Shown here one piece after another: positions 17,235 through 24,935 of a stretch of DNA of 64,000 bases. Position 1 is the first letter of the stretch. Each line of letters begins with the position of its first letter. The notes under the pieces were generated by a model. It saw only the letters and a program-made list of their open reading frames with translations, was not told where the DNA came from and ran no database searches. Made by a program: the position numbers and the translations under genes. This DNA is from Litorivita sp040371945 (GTDB lineage: Bacteria; Pseudomonadota; Alphaproteobacteria; Rhodobacterales; Rhodobacteraceae): NCBI RefSeq assembly GCF_040371945.1, contig NZ_BAABWS010000001.1:1178001-1242000 (forward strand), given 5' to 3'.

Positions 17235-18887
17235 TCACATATTGGGATAGTTCGGCCCGTCGCCGCCTTGGGGCGTGGTCCATGTGATGTTTTGCGCGGG
17301 GTCCTTGATATCACAGGTTTTGCAATGCACGCAGTTTTGGAAGTTGATGACGAAGCGCGGCTCCTTGCCCTCTTCCTCGACAAATTCGTAAACCCCCGCA
17401 GGGCAATAGCGCGCCGAAGGTCCGGCATATTTCGCCAGATCGACCGAGACCGGCACCTGATCATCCGTCAGACGCAAATGGCACGGCTGCTGCTCTTCGT
17501 GGTTGGTCATCGCAAAGCTGACGTTGGTAAGCCGGTCAAAGCTGAGCTTGCCATCGGGTTTGGGATAATCGATCGGTTTGTGCTTGCTGGCCTCTTCGGT
17601 CGATTGCGCATCGGTTTTGCCGTGCTTGACCGTGCCAAAGAGCGAGAATCTGAAGATGGTCTGGAACCACATGTCAAAGCCGCCCAAGGCCAAACCGCCC
17701 AAGGGGCCGAATTTGCCGTTAAACGGTGCGACGTTGCGCACCCGTTTGAGGTCCTTGCCGACGGCGCCGCTGCGCAAGACGGCGTCATACTCTTCAAGCA
17801 CATCGCCCGACCGGCCCGCTTGGATCGCGGCAAAGGCCGCCTCGGCCGCCTCGATGCCCGAATGCATCGCGTTGTGGTTGCCCTTGATGCGCGGCAGGTT
17901 CACCAAACCGACCGAACATCCGAGCAGCGCACCGCCCGGGAAGGCCGATTGCGGGATCGATTGGAAGCCGCCCTTGGTCACCGCGCGCGCGCCATAAGCC
18001 ACGCGTTTGCCCCCTTCCAAGAGCTTGGCGATCTTCGGATGATGCTTGAGCTTTTGGAATTCCATATAGGGGAAAAGATAGGGGTTCTTGTAGTTCAGAT
18101 CCATGATGTAACCAATGTAGACTTGGTTATTTTCAAGGTGATAGATGAACGACCCGCCGCTGTTTTTGAAGCCGAGAGGCCAGCCCATCGTATGGGTCAC
18201 TTCGCCTTCGTTGTGCTTCTCGGGATCGATTTCCCAAATCTCTTTCATGCCGATGCCGAATTTGGGCACATCGCAATTGGCCGCCAGATCATATTTGGCC
18301 AAAACCTCTTTGGACAGCGATCCGCGCACGCCTTCGGAGAGGAAGACATATTTGCCGTGCAACTCCATGCCCGGTTCGTAGCCGTCACCGGCGGTGCCGT
18401 CGGGATTGCGGCCAAACTCGCCCGCGACCACGCCTTTGACCTCGCCCTTGTCGCCGAAAACCAATTCGGAACACGCCATGCCCGGGAAAATCTCGACGCC
18501 CATGGCTTCGGCCTGTTCGGCCATCCAGCGGCACACATTGCCCATCGAGACAATGTAATTGCCGTGGTTATTCATCAAGGGCGGCATGATGAAATTGGGC
18601 AGGCGGATTTGCCCTGCCTCGCCCAGAACATAGAAATTATCTTCTTTGACCGGCGTGTTGAGCGGTGCGCCCTTTTCTTTCCAATCGGGCATCAGACGGG
18701 TCAAACCCGACGGGTCCAGAACCGCACCCGACAGGATATGCGCGCCCACTTCAGAGCCTTTCTCCAGCACCACAACATTGATTTCCGCATCAAGTTGCTT
18801 GAGACGGATGGCCGCCGACAGGCCCGCAGGGCCCGCGCCGACGATCACCACGTCATATTCCATTGCTTCCCGCTCGATCTCGCTCAT
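17235..18887 (-). CDS. Electron-transfer flavoprotein:ubiquinone oxidoreductase
   Basis: Membrane-associated FAD/4Fe-4S enzyme (ETFDH) that passes electrons from ETF, reduced by acyl-CoA dehydrogenases, to ubiquinone. The 550-residue length fits. The FAD motif VGAGPAGLSAAI is at residues ~14-25. The C-terminal cluster is ligated by Cys in RYCPAGVYEF and NCVHCKTCDIKDP. AAGGAG precedes the ATG by ten bases. It links functionally to the acyl-CoA dehydrogenase near 27 kb. Confidence 0.96.
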   Translation of the reverse strand: MSEIEREAMEYDVVIVGAGPAGLSAAIRLKQLDAEINVVVLEKGSEVGAHILSGAVLDPSGLTRLMPDWKEKGAPLNTPVKEDNFYVLGEAGQIRLPNFIMPPLMNNHGNYIVSMGNVCRWMAEQAEAMGVEIFPGMACSELVFGDKGEVKGVVAGEFGRNPDGTAGDGYEPGMELHGKYVFLSEGVRGSLSKEVLAKYDLAANCDVPKFGIGMKEIWEIDPEKHNEGEVTHTMGWPLGFKNSGGSFIYHLENNQVYIGYIMDLNYKNPYLFPYMEFQKLKHHPKIAKLLEGGKRVAYGARAVTKGGFQSIPQSAFPGGALLGCSVGLVNLPRIKGNHNAMHSGIEAAEAAFAAIQAGRSGDVLEEYDAVLRSGAVGKDLKRVRNVAPFNGKFGPLGGLALGGFDMWFQTIFRFSLFGTVKHGKTDAQSTEEASKHKPIDYPKPDGKLSFDRLTNVSFAMTNHEEQQPCHLRLTDDQVPVSVDLAKYAGPSARYCPAGVYEFVEEEGKEPRFVINFQNCVHCKTCDIKDPAQNITWTTPQGGDGPNYPNM

Positions 18888-19173
18888 CTGGGTGGCTCCT
18901 TGAGGTTAGCTGAGGGCGATGTTGCCCCGCACACGCGCCGCGCGCAATAATATTTCGCCGTGGATACCGCAGTGCAGCATCGCCCGTCAATTGCTACGGT
19001 ACGTTAAAATCACCCGCAAGGGGGGCCATCTTGCGCCCGCGCAAGAGAAAACTTGCCACATCCGCCACAGACGGCTTGCATTGCCCCTCCCCTTTGGGTC
19101 AGGTATCTCAACCCGAAAATCCCCGAGCCCCCCGAAACCGGCGGCGGCTCCTTGATCGTTTTGGAAAGAGTAG
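18888..19173. other. Divergent intergenic region between ETF-QO and greA
   Basis: This 286-base gap must carry the promoters of both divergent genes. I see ribosome-binding sites at both ends (AAGGAG for ETF-QO, GGAAAGAG for greA) but no convincing palindrome, RNA or small gene. Confidence 0.4.
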
Positions 19174-19644
19174 ATGGAAAAGATCCCAATGACCCGCGCC
19201 GGTCACACCGCGCTGGAAGTCGAATTGAAGCAGCTCAAAACCGTTGAGCGCCCCGCCATTATTGCCGCCATCGCCGAAGCCCGCGATCATGGCGACCTGT
19301 CCGAGAACGCCGAATACCATTCGGCGCGCGAAAAGCACTCCTTTATCGAGGGCCGCGTCAAGGAATTGGAAGCGGTGATCTCGCTGGCCGAGGTGATCGA
19401 CCCCAAAACCCTCTCGGGGGCGATCAAATTCGGTGCCACCGTGACGGTGGTGGACGAGGACACCGACGAGGAAAAGACGTGGCAGATCGTCGGCGAGCAT
19501 GAGGCCAATATCGAAAAGGGCCTTTTGAACATCAAATCGCCCATCGCCCGCGCCTTGATCGGCAAGGAAGAGGGCGATAGCGTCGAAGTGCGCACGCCGG
19601 GCGGTGAGAAGGCTTACGAAATTCTTAAAATCGCCTATATCTGA
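19174..19644 (+). CDS. greA: Transcription elongation factor GreA
   Basis: Stimulates RNA polymerase to cleave backtracked transcripts. The 156-residue length is standard. The N-terminal coiled coil contains the tip acidic pair region in NAEYHSAREK and the motif GDLSENAEYH. The C-terminal FKBP-like domain ends with SPIARALIGKEEGD. GGAAAGAG lies before the ATG at 19174. A membrane-protein gene follows in the same direction. Confidence 0.96.
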   Translation: MEKIPMTRAGHTALEVELKQLKTVERPAIIAAIAEARDHGDLSENAEYHSAREKHSFIEGRVKELEAVISLAEVIDPKTLSGAIKFGATVTVVDEDTDEEKTWQIVGEHEANIEKGLLNIKSPIARALIGKEEGDSVEVRTPGGEKAYEILKIAYI

Positions 19645-19705
19645 GCAAGCGGGCGGGCGCAGGACGCGCCCGCGCTGCGCAACATGTCTGGATTGGCACA
19701 TACCG

Positions 19706-20749
19706 ATGGCTGAGACTCCTCCGACACGGCCCACATCCTTGGGCATCTACGACAAGCCCAAGGGCAAGAATATCACCAGCGTCGAGATCATCGCTCTGGC
19801 GCTTTCGCTCGTCTGGATGCTGGGCGCGGTGGTGTTTTTCCTCACCATGGGCAGCGCCAATGCCGTCGAGGCGGGCAATCTGGGCGGGCTGCGCTTTTTG
19901 GTGACCATGCTGGCGATTTTCATGCCGGTGGCAATGATCTGGGTGGCGGCCACGGCGGCGCGCTCCAGCCGCGTGATGCGCGAAGAAAGCCAGCGCCTGC
20001 AGGCCGCCATCGACGCCATTCGCCAAAGCTATGTCTCGCAAGCGCAAGCGGGCCGCCAATCGGCCCCCGATGTGAGCACCGTGGCGCGCAAGCTTGACCA
20101 GATCGCCGAGGCGCAGCGCAAGACCGAAACCACATTGGCCAATCTGTCGGCAGGGCGCGAGCGCGAGGCGATTGCCGCGCGCAAGGCGCTGCCCGCCCCG
20201 AGCGAGAAAAGTGATGCGGGCGAGGCGGAGGAACAGGTCGCCTTGCCGCTGGGCACGCCCTCCGAAGACATGGCGCCGCCGCTGGAGCGGGCCGATTTCA
20301 TCCGCGCCATCAATTTCCCCGAAACCGCCGAGGACAAGGCTGGTTTTGACGCGCTACGCCGCGCCTTGGCGGATCGCCACGCCAAACAATTGATCCAAGC
20401 AGCCCAAGATATCCTGACGCTGCTGAGCCAAGACGGCATCTATATGGACGATCTGAACCCCGATATGGCGCGCCCCGAAGTGTGGCGCAAATTCGCCAGC
20501 GGCGAGCGCGGTCGGTCGGTCGCGGCGCTTGGCGGGGTGCGCGACCGCTCGTCTTTGGCGCTGACCGCAGGGCGCATGCGCCAAGACCCGATCTTCCGCG
20601 ACGTGGCCCATCACTTCTTGCGCCGCTTTGACCAGACCTTTGCCGAATTTGCCGATGGCGCAACGGATTCGGAAATCTCGGCCCTGTCGGACACGCGCAC
20701 GGCGCGCGCCTTCATGCTTTTGGGGCGGGTGGCAGGCACCTTCGATTAA
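19706..20749 (+). CDS. Membrane-anchored coiled-coil protein of unknown function
   Basis: A 347-residue protein with two membrane segments (residues ~21-43 and ~56-76). A predicted coiled coil follows (~80-150; MREESQRLQAAIDAIRQ, LDQIAEAQRKTETTLANL), then an acidic linker and a helical C-terminal domain. I recognise no family of known function. The ATG at 19706 is chosen over an upstream frame that overlaps greA. It follows greA by 61 bases on the same strand. Confidence 0.75.
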   Translation: MAETPPTRPTSLGIYDKPKGKNITSVEIIALALSLVWMLGAVVFFLTMGSANAVEAGNLGGLRFLVTMLAIFMPVAMIWVAATAARSSRVMREESQRLQAAIDAIRQSYVSQAQAGRQSAPDVSTVARKLDQIAEAQRKTETTLANLSAGREREAIAARKALPAPSEKSDAGEAEEQVALPLGTPSEDMAPPLERADFIRAINFPETAEDKAGFDALRRALADRHAKQLIQAAQDILTLLSQDGIYMDDLNPDMARPEVWRKFASGERGRSVAALGGVRDRSSLALTAGRMRQDPIFRDVAHHFLRRFDQTFAEFADGATDSEISALSDTRTARAFMLLGRVAGTFD

Positions 20750-20782
20750 GCCGCGCGCGAGCGGCGCGTTGTGCGCGCGGCG

Positions 20783-20810
20783 GATGCCTCCGGCGGGGAT
20801 ATTTTTGGAA
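20783..20810. repeat. Possible dispersed Rhodobacterales intergenic element
   Basis: A GCCTCCGGCGGGG core followed by ATATTTTTGG lies in the 78-base convergent gap after the coiled-coil gene. From memory, near-identical CTCCGGCGGG-ATATTT strings recur between genes in many Rhodobacteraceae genomes. I did not find a second copy here, and the assignment is only a recollection. Confidence 0.35.
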
Positions 20811-20827
20811 CCTGCAAAGCGGGCGCG

Positions 20828-21340
20828 TTAAAGCCCGAGATCGGCGGCGATGAAATCGGCGATGGCGCCGGTGTCATTGAGATCAAGCCGCATAACGGCG
20901 CGCGCCTTATCGTCATGCGGAGCGGGCGGCGGGGCGTCACAGGCCAGCGCGCGCACCGACGGGTCAGTGGGATAGAGCAGCGGATGGGCCACCTCGGCGC
21001 GCCAGCATTCGATTTTCGGCTGCGGGCCGGATTTGAACCCTTCGACCAGCACCAGATCGCAAGGCGCCATTTTGGCCAGCAGCTCTTCGAGCGGCGGCTC
21101 GGGCGCGTCTTTGAGTTCGTGCAGCAAGGCCCAGCGGTTGCCCGACACCAGCATCACCTCGCCCGCGCCCGCCGCGCGGTGGCGGTGGCTGTCTTTTCCG
21201 GGGCGGTCGAGATCAAAGCTGTGGTGGGCGTGTTTGACCGTCGAAACGCGCAAGCCGCGCGCGGTGAAATGCGCCACAAGCCGTTCGGTCAGGCCGGTTT
21301 TTCCGGCGTTTTTATACCCTGTGATGCCATAGATATTCAA
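20828..21340 (-). CDS. mobB: Molybdopterin-guanine dinucleotide biosynthesis protein MobB
   Basis: GTP-binding accessory protein of molybdenum-cofactor nucleotide attachment. The 170-residue protein opens NIYGITGYKNAGKTGLTERL, containing the P-loop GxxxxGKT, then has VKHAHHSFDLDRPGKDS. There is no ATG at the family start. A TTG at 21340 fits: it overlaps the mobA stop as TTGA and has AGGAG seven bases upstream. Translation is therefore probably coupled to mobA. Confidence 0.9.
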   Translation of the reverse strand: MNIYGITGYKNAGKTGLTERLVAHFTARGLRVSTVKHAHHSFDLDRPGKDSHRHRAAGAGEVMLVSGNRWALLHELKDAPEPPLEELLAKMAPCDLVLVEGFKSGPQPKIECWRAEVAHPLLYPTDPSVRALACDAPPPAPHDDKARAVMRLDLNDTGAIADFIAADLGL

Positions 21341-22011
21341 AGCGGCGCTCCTGCGTGACGGGCCTTGGCGCGGGCCAGATCCTCGGGGGTGTTGATGTTG
21401 AAAAACGCTGCGGCCTCGGCAAAGACCACGCCGCGCGCGCCCTGCGCCTCGGCAAAGCCTTGCAAGCGGCGGTGACCTTGGGCGAGATAGGCGGCAAGCG
21501 GCGCGCGCAAAGCGGCGGGCCAATAGCCGAAGGTCGGATGCAGGCGGCCTTCGGCGCTGGCGATGGCAAAGCCGCTCTGCGCGCTCAGCCGCGCTGCCAG
21601 ATCGGGGGCAAAAAACGGCGTGTCGACCGCCGCGCTGACGAGGCCCTGCGCGCCGATGGAGGCGGCCCAATCAAGCCCCGCAAGCACGCCTGCCAAAGGC
21701 CCTGCGTCTTGGGCCTCGGGCGGGTCGGGCAGCACCGGCAGGCCTAGCGCGGCAAAGCGCGCCGGATCGCCATTGGCCGAGATCGCGCAGCGCGCCGTTT
21801 GCGCGCCAAGGCGTTTTGCGCAAAGCGCCACAAGCGTGTTCCCGCCCAGCGTGAGCAGGGCTTTGTCGGTGCCCGAGGGCGGTCCAGCGTGGGGCCGCGA
21901 ATCCTGACCGGCATCCGGAGCAGCATCCGCAGCGGCAGCCGGCTGCGCGCCCATGCGCCGCCCCTGCCCGCCCGCAAGGATCAATCCGGCAATCATCTGC
22001 CAAACCCGCAT
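21337..22011 (-). CDS. mobA: Molybdenum cofactor guanylyltransferase MobA
   Basis: Transfers GMP to molybdopterin to form MGD. The nucleotide-binding signature is LAGGQGRRMG, followed normally by DKALL. Here about 27 Ala/Pro/Asp/Gly-rich residues are inserted between RMG and DKALL. Later motifs VDTPF (metal Asp) and the C-terminal FFNINTPEDL are present. The start is uncertain: ATG at 22011 or 21996; the frame is open further upstream. It is followed directly by mobB with a TTGA overlap. Confidence 0.9.
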   Translation of the reverse strand: MRVWQMIAGLILAGGQGRRMGAQPAAAADAAPDAGQDSRPHAGPPSGTDKALLTLGGNTLVALCAKRLGAQTARCAISANGDPARFAALGLPVLPDPPEAQDAGPLAGVLAGLDWAASIGAQGLVSAAVDTPFFAPDLAARLSAQSGFAIASAEGRLHPTFGYWPAALRAPLAAYLAQGHRRLQGFAEAQGARGVVFAEAAAFFNINTPEDLARAKARHAGAPL

Positions 22012-22227
22012 GCAGCGCCGAGGCCGTGCAAAGGCCCGCGCTGCCCCCATCGGCCACGCTGCCCACGGTGCCCACGGTGCGCACATCGCCCAGATCGCGC
22101 CCATAGCAAAGCGCGATGGGCGGCAATCACAAGAATTGATAGGGCGTTCAATTGCATCTGCGGCGCAACCTGTTAGGCATGATCTGTCCCGCCTTGGCGG
22201 GTTTGCCCGACATGATAGTGAGGTTTC

Positions 22228-22977
22228 ATGGCGTCCTCCATCGCCAAATCACCGGTTTCGCCTTTTGGCCAAGGGATGCGCGATGCGCTGCCTTTTGTTT
22301 TGGTGATCATTCCCTTTGGCCTCGTGTTCGGGGTGGTGGCGACCGAAGCGGGGCTCAACGTCTTTGAGGCGCTGAGCTTTTCGGTGGTGGTGATCGCGGG
22401 GGCGGCGCAATTCACCGCATTGCAATTGATGGTCGAGAACACGCCGACGGTGATTGTTCTGATCTCGGCCTTGGCGGTGAATTTGCGCATGGCGATGTAT
22501 TCGGCGGCCCTGACCCCGCATGTGGGATCGGCGCCCCTGTGGCAACGCGCCCTGATCGCCTATTTCACCGTGGATCAAAGCTTTGCCTGCGCCGATGTGG
22601 CTTACCAAAAGAACCCCGATTGGACGCTTTCGCAAAAGCTGCGCTATTTCGCGGGGGTGGTCACGCCGGTCTGCCCGCTGTGGTATATCGCGACTGTGGC
22701 GGGCGCATGGGCGGGCGAGGCGATCCCCGAGGGATTGGCGCTCGATTTCGCGGTGCCGATCACGTTTTTGGCCATCATCGCACCGGCGCTGCGCTCCTTG
22801 CCGCATGTGGCAGCGGCGCTGACTTCGGTGGTTCTGGCGCTGGTTTTCGCGTTTTTGCCCTATAACCTCGGGCTGCTCATTGCGGCGCTTGCGGCGCTAT
22901 TGGTCGGCGCGCAGGTGGAGCTTGTCCTGACGCGGCGCGGCGGCGGGGGAGATGGCAGCAAGGAGATGCAGGCATGA
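22228..22977 (+). CDS. azlC: AzlC family branched-chain amino-acid exporter, large subunit
   Basis: A 249-residue inner-membrane protein with about seven to eight hydrophobic segments. GMRDALPFVLVIIPFGLVFG at the N-terminus and SVVVIAGAAQFTALQLM are hallmarks of AzlC (YgaZ-like). It pairs with AzlD to export valine and related amino acids. The gene overlaps azlD by four bases (ATGA). The 216-base gap to divergent mobA contains a GCCCACGGT duplication (22061-22078) but no gene. Confidence 0.92.
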   Translation: MASSIAKSPVSPFGQGMRDALPFVLVIIPFGLVFGVVATEAGLNVFEALSFSVVVIAGAAQFTALQLMVENTPTVIVLISALAVNLRMAMYSAALTPHVGSAPLWQRALIAYFTVDQSFACADVAYQKNPDWTLSQKLRYFAGVVTPVCPLWYIATVAGAWAGEAIPEGLALDFAVPITFLAIIAPALRSLPHVAAALTSVVLALVFAFLPYNLGLLIAALAALLVGAQVELVLTRRGGGGDGSKEMQA

Positions 22978-23327
22978 CCGGCGCCGTCGAAACCGCCGCG
23001 GGCATCGACCGCACGACGCTTTGGACCGTGATCGCACTTTTGGGGCTGGGCAGCTTCGGGCTGCGCTTCATGTTCACCGGATTGATCGGCAACCGCCCCT
23101 TGCCCGAATGGGTGCTGCGGCATCTGCGCTATACCTCGGTGGCGGTCCTGCCGGGGTTGATTGCACCGGCGGTCTTCATGCCCGCCGCCACGGGAGGCGC
23201 GCCCGATCCGGCGCGGTTGATGGCGGCGGCGGCGACTGTGGCCATCGGCGTGCTGACGCGCAATGTGCTCTATGCGGTTCTGGGCGGCGCGGGCACGCTC
23301 TATGCGGGGCTGTATTTGCTGGGCTAG
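22974..23327 (+). CDS. azlD: AzlD family branched-chain amino-acid exporter, small subunit
   Basis: A 117-residue membrane protein with about four segments. LPEWVLRHLRYTSVAVLPGL is typical of AzlD (YgaH-like). It completes the two-subunit exporter with azlC, whose stop codon its ATG overlaps. A small CCAAGG triplet repeat follows the stop. Confidence 0.9.
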   Translation: MTGAVETAAGIDRTTLWTVIALLGLGSFGLRFMFTGLIGNRPLPEWVLRHLRYTSVAVLPGLIAPAVFMPAATGGAPDPARLMAAAATVAIGVLTRNVLYAVLGGAGTLYAGLYLLG

Positions 23328-23358
23328 AGGCCCAAGGCCAAGGCCAAGGCGCGGCGCC

Positions 23359-24039
23359 TTATTCGGCGGCGGCGACTTGCGCGGCGCTGTCCTTGGCGGC
23401 GGCCTTGCGGGCGCGCGATGCGGCGACCTCGGCGGGCACATAGGCGCGCAGGGCCACGGTCTTGTCCGGATCGTCATATTCGAACAATTCGCTGCGCCGC
23501 ACATTCGGCAGCTTGGCAAAATCTTCCATCAAGGCCTTGGGGAACCATGTGGTGCGGATACCCTCAAGGCCCGGCAGGCTGGCCAAAAGGCCGGAGGTCG
23601 TCAGCGAGCAGGTGCCGCTATTGGCCGGTCCGTTGGCAAAGGCTTTTTGCAGCGCCAGTTCGGCCACCTCGGCAGAGACGTCAAACTCTTGCAACACAAC
23701 ATGATAGGTCGATCGCGCATGGGCGCGCGTATAGGCGTCCACCAGATGCGGATTGGCCCCGAGGATCACATCGTGGCGTTCGGGAATTTGCGGATGCGAG
23801 ACCGTTCCGGCGGGGTCGAAAATCACCCGCTGCGAGGCGTTGATCATCAAGGCGCTATGCGCCCCCGCGCCGCTGTCGTTGTTGATCATCGTAAACAGCG
23901 TCAACCGCGGCGGGCCGTTATGGCGGTAGGTCACCCGCTCGGCCACATCGTCAGAGACATATTGAACCGGTGGGCGGCCACAGGCCGACAAACCAAGCAG
24001 CGCCAAAGCAGCGCCAAGCAAAATCGTTTTGCGGATCAT
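23359..24039 (-). CDS. Lipoprotein of unknown function
   Basis: A 226-residue protein with a lipoprotein signal (LLGAALALLGLSACG; lipobox LSAC, Cys near residue 20). The body contains INNDSGAGAHSALMI and, about 110 residues later, NSGTCSLTTSGLL. That His-then-Cys order resembles permuted NlpC/P60 papain-like folds, but I cannot confirm the family. The C-terminus is an Ala/Lys-rich tail. The ATG at 24039 places the signal peptide at the N-terminus; a longer frame to 24075 is less likely. Confidence 0.7.
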   Translation of the reverse strand: MIRKTILLGAALALLGLSACGRPPVQYVSDDVAERVTYRHNGPPRLTLFTMINNDSGAGAHSALMINASQRVIFDPAGTVSHPQIPERHDVILGANPHLVDAYTRAHARSTYHVVLQEFDVSAEVAELALQKAFANGPANSGTCSLTTSGLLASLPGLEGIRTTWFPKALMEDFAKLPNVRRSELFEYDDPDKTVALRAYVPAEVAASRARKAAAKDSAAQVAAAE

Positions 24040-24120
24040 GGGAGGGGTGCCCTTTGGGAGAGCGCGCAAGGGCAAAGGCCCGCGCGCGCCGCATGATCAC
24101 TTGCGCGATCACATAGGTGA

Positions 24121-24255
24121 TCAGCTATTGAACAAAGCCAAGATGATCAGGATGAAGACCGATGCGCCTGCCACCCAAGCCGAAGCCTTCATGAAGCCTT
24201 CAAAGGTTTTTTCCTGAACTTCGATGTCCATTTCGCCATGTTTATGTTCGGCCAT
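24121..24255 (-). CDS. aa3-type cytochrome c oxidase subunit IV (alphaproteobacterial type)
   Basis: A 44-residue protein, MAEHKHGEMDIEVQEKTFEG then one membrane segment (KASAWVAGASVFILIILAL) and a short end NS. This matches the tiny subunit IV of the bacterial aa3 oxidase, where a soluble HxHGxMDI-QEKTF leader precedes a single helix. TGAGGA lies about ten bases before the ATG. The other oxidase subunits are not in this window. Confidence 0.9.
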   Translation of the reverse strand: MAEHKHGEMDIEVQEKTFEGFMKASAWVAGASVFILIILALFNS

Positions 24256-24389
24256 TTTTCTTGGTCCTCATGTTAGTCGTTTCGCGGTCTCGATAGAGCA
24301 TTTTGCGCCCCCTGTCATCCCGCCAGATGCGGCATATTGCTCCGCCGCGCGTGATTGGCTTGCCCCTGCTGCGGCGCGGCCCGCGGCGC

Positions 24390-24848
24390 TCAACCGGCGG
24401 CCAGATCCGCCGCCAGCCGAAAACCGATGCGTTTGGGCGCGACTTCTTCGACCTCTTTGGGCAGGGCGCGCAGCATCACGCTAAGCTGCGTAACATGTTG
24501 GATAAGCTGGGTTTTTGCGCCACCCGCATCCGATCCGTAAAAGGTCACGATGTCGGGATCGAAAAACCCCATCCCCTCGATGCGCAACACGCCCGCATCG
24601 CCGCCCGCAAATCCCATGGCGACCTCATGCTCTTCGTCCAGTTGCTCTTCGAAGTTCTTGATATAGAGAATCAGCCGCTCATAGGCCCATTCGGCGGCGC
24701 TTTTGCGCTCCACCGGTTTGTCGTTGAGGGTTTTGGGCAAATCGCCGGTTTGCTTGGCCTGCGCCTCGGGGTCGGCGTGGACCTCGTGGCGGCGCGGCAG
24801 GGCGGCGGCCTCATGGGCCTCGGCTGCGGTTTCGATCTTATCGTCCAT
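24390..24848 (-). CDS. DUF6173 family protein
   Basis: A 152-residue soluble protein. Its core, AAEWAYERLILYIKNFEEQL followed by EEHEVAMGFAGG and IEGMGFFDPDIVTFYG, matches the alphaproteobacterial DUF6173 family. Function unknown. The ATG at 24848 is preceded by CAGGA at a good distance. It lies in the same direction as the neighbouring metallo-hydrolase gene, 87 bases downstream of it. Confidence 0.82.
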   Translation of the reverse strand: MDDKIETAAEAHEAAALPRRHEVHADPEAQAKQTGDLPKTLNDKPVERKSAAEWAYERLILYIKNFEEQLDEEHEVAMGFAGGDAGVLRIEGMGFFDPDIVTFYGSDAGGAKTQLIQHVTQLSVMLRALPKEVEEVAPKRIGFRLAADLAAG

Positions 24849-24935
24849 CTGGGTCCTGCCCTCTCTGTTCACAAGGTTCATCATGGGGCCAAGAGCGCCA
24901 AAGGTTCAACCCGCCTCGCGCCTGCGCGGATGGGG

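Noticed and set aside
17079..18950. Open frame of 623 codons on the plus strand
   Set aside because: Antisense to ETF-QO, which has all its cofactor motifs on the other strand.
22012..22227. Extension of MobA upstream to 22104 or a separate small gene
   Set aside because: The extra residues are Trp/Ala/Pro repeats from a GCCCACGGT duplication and precede the conserved MobA start.
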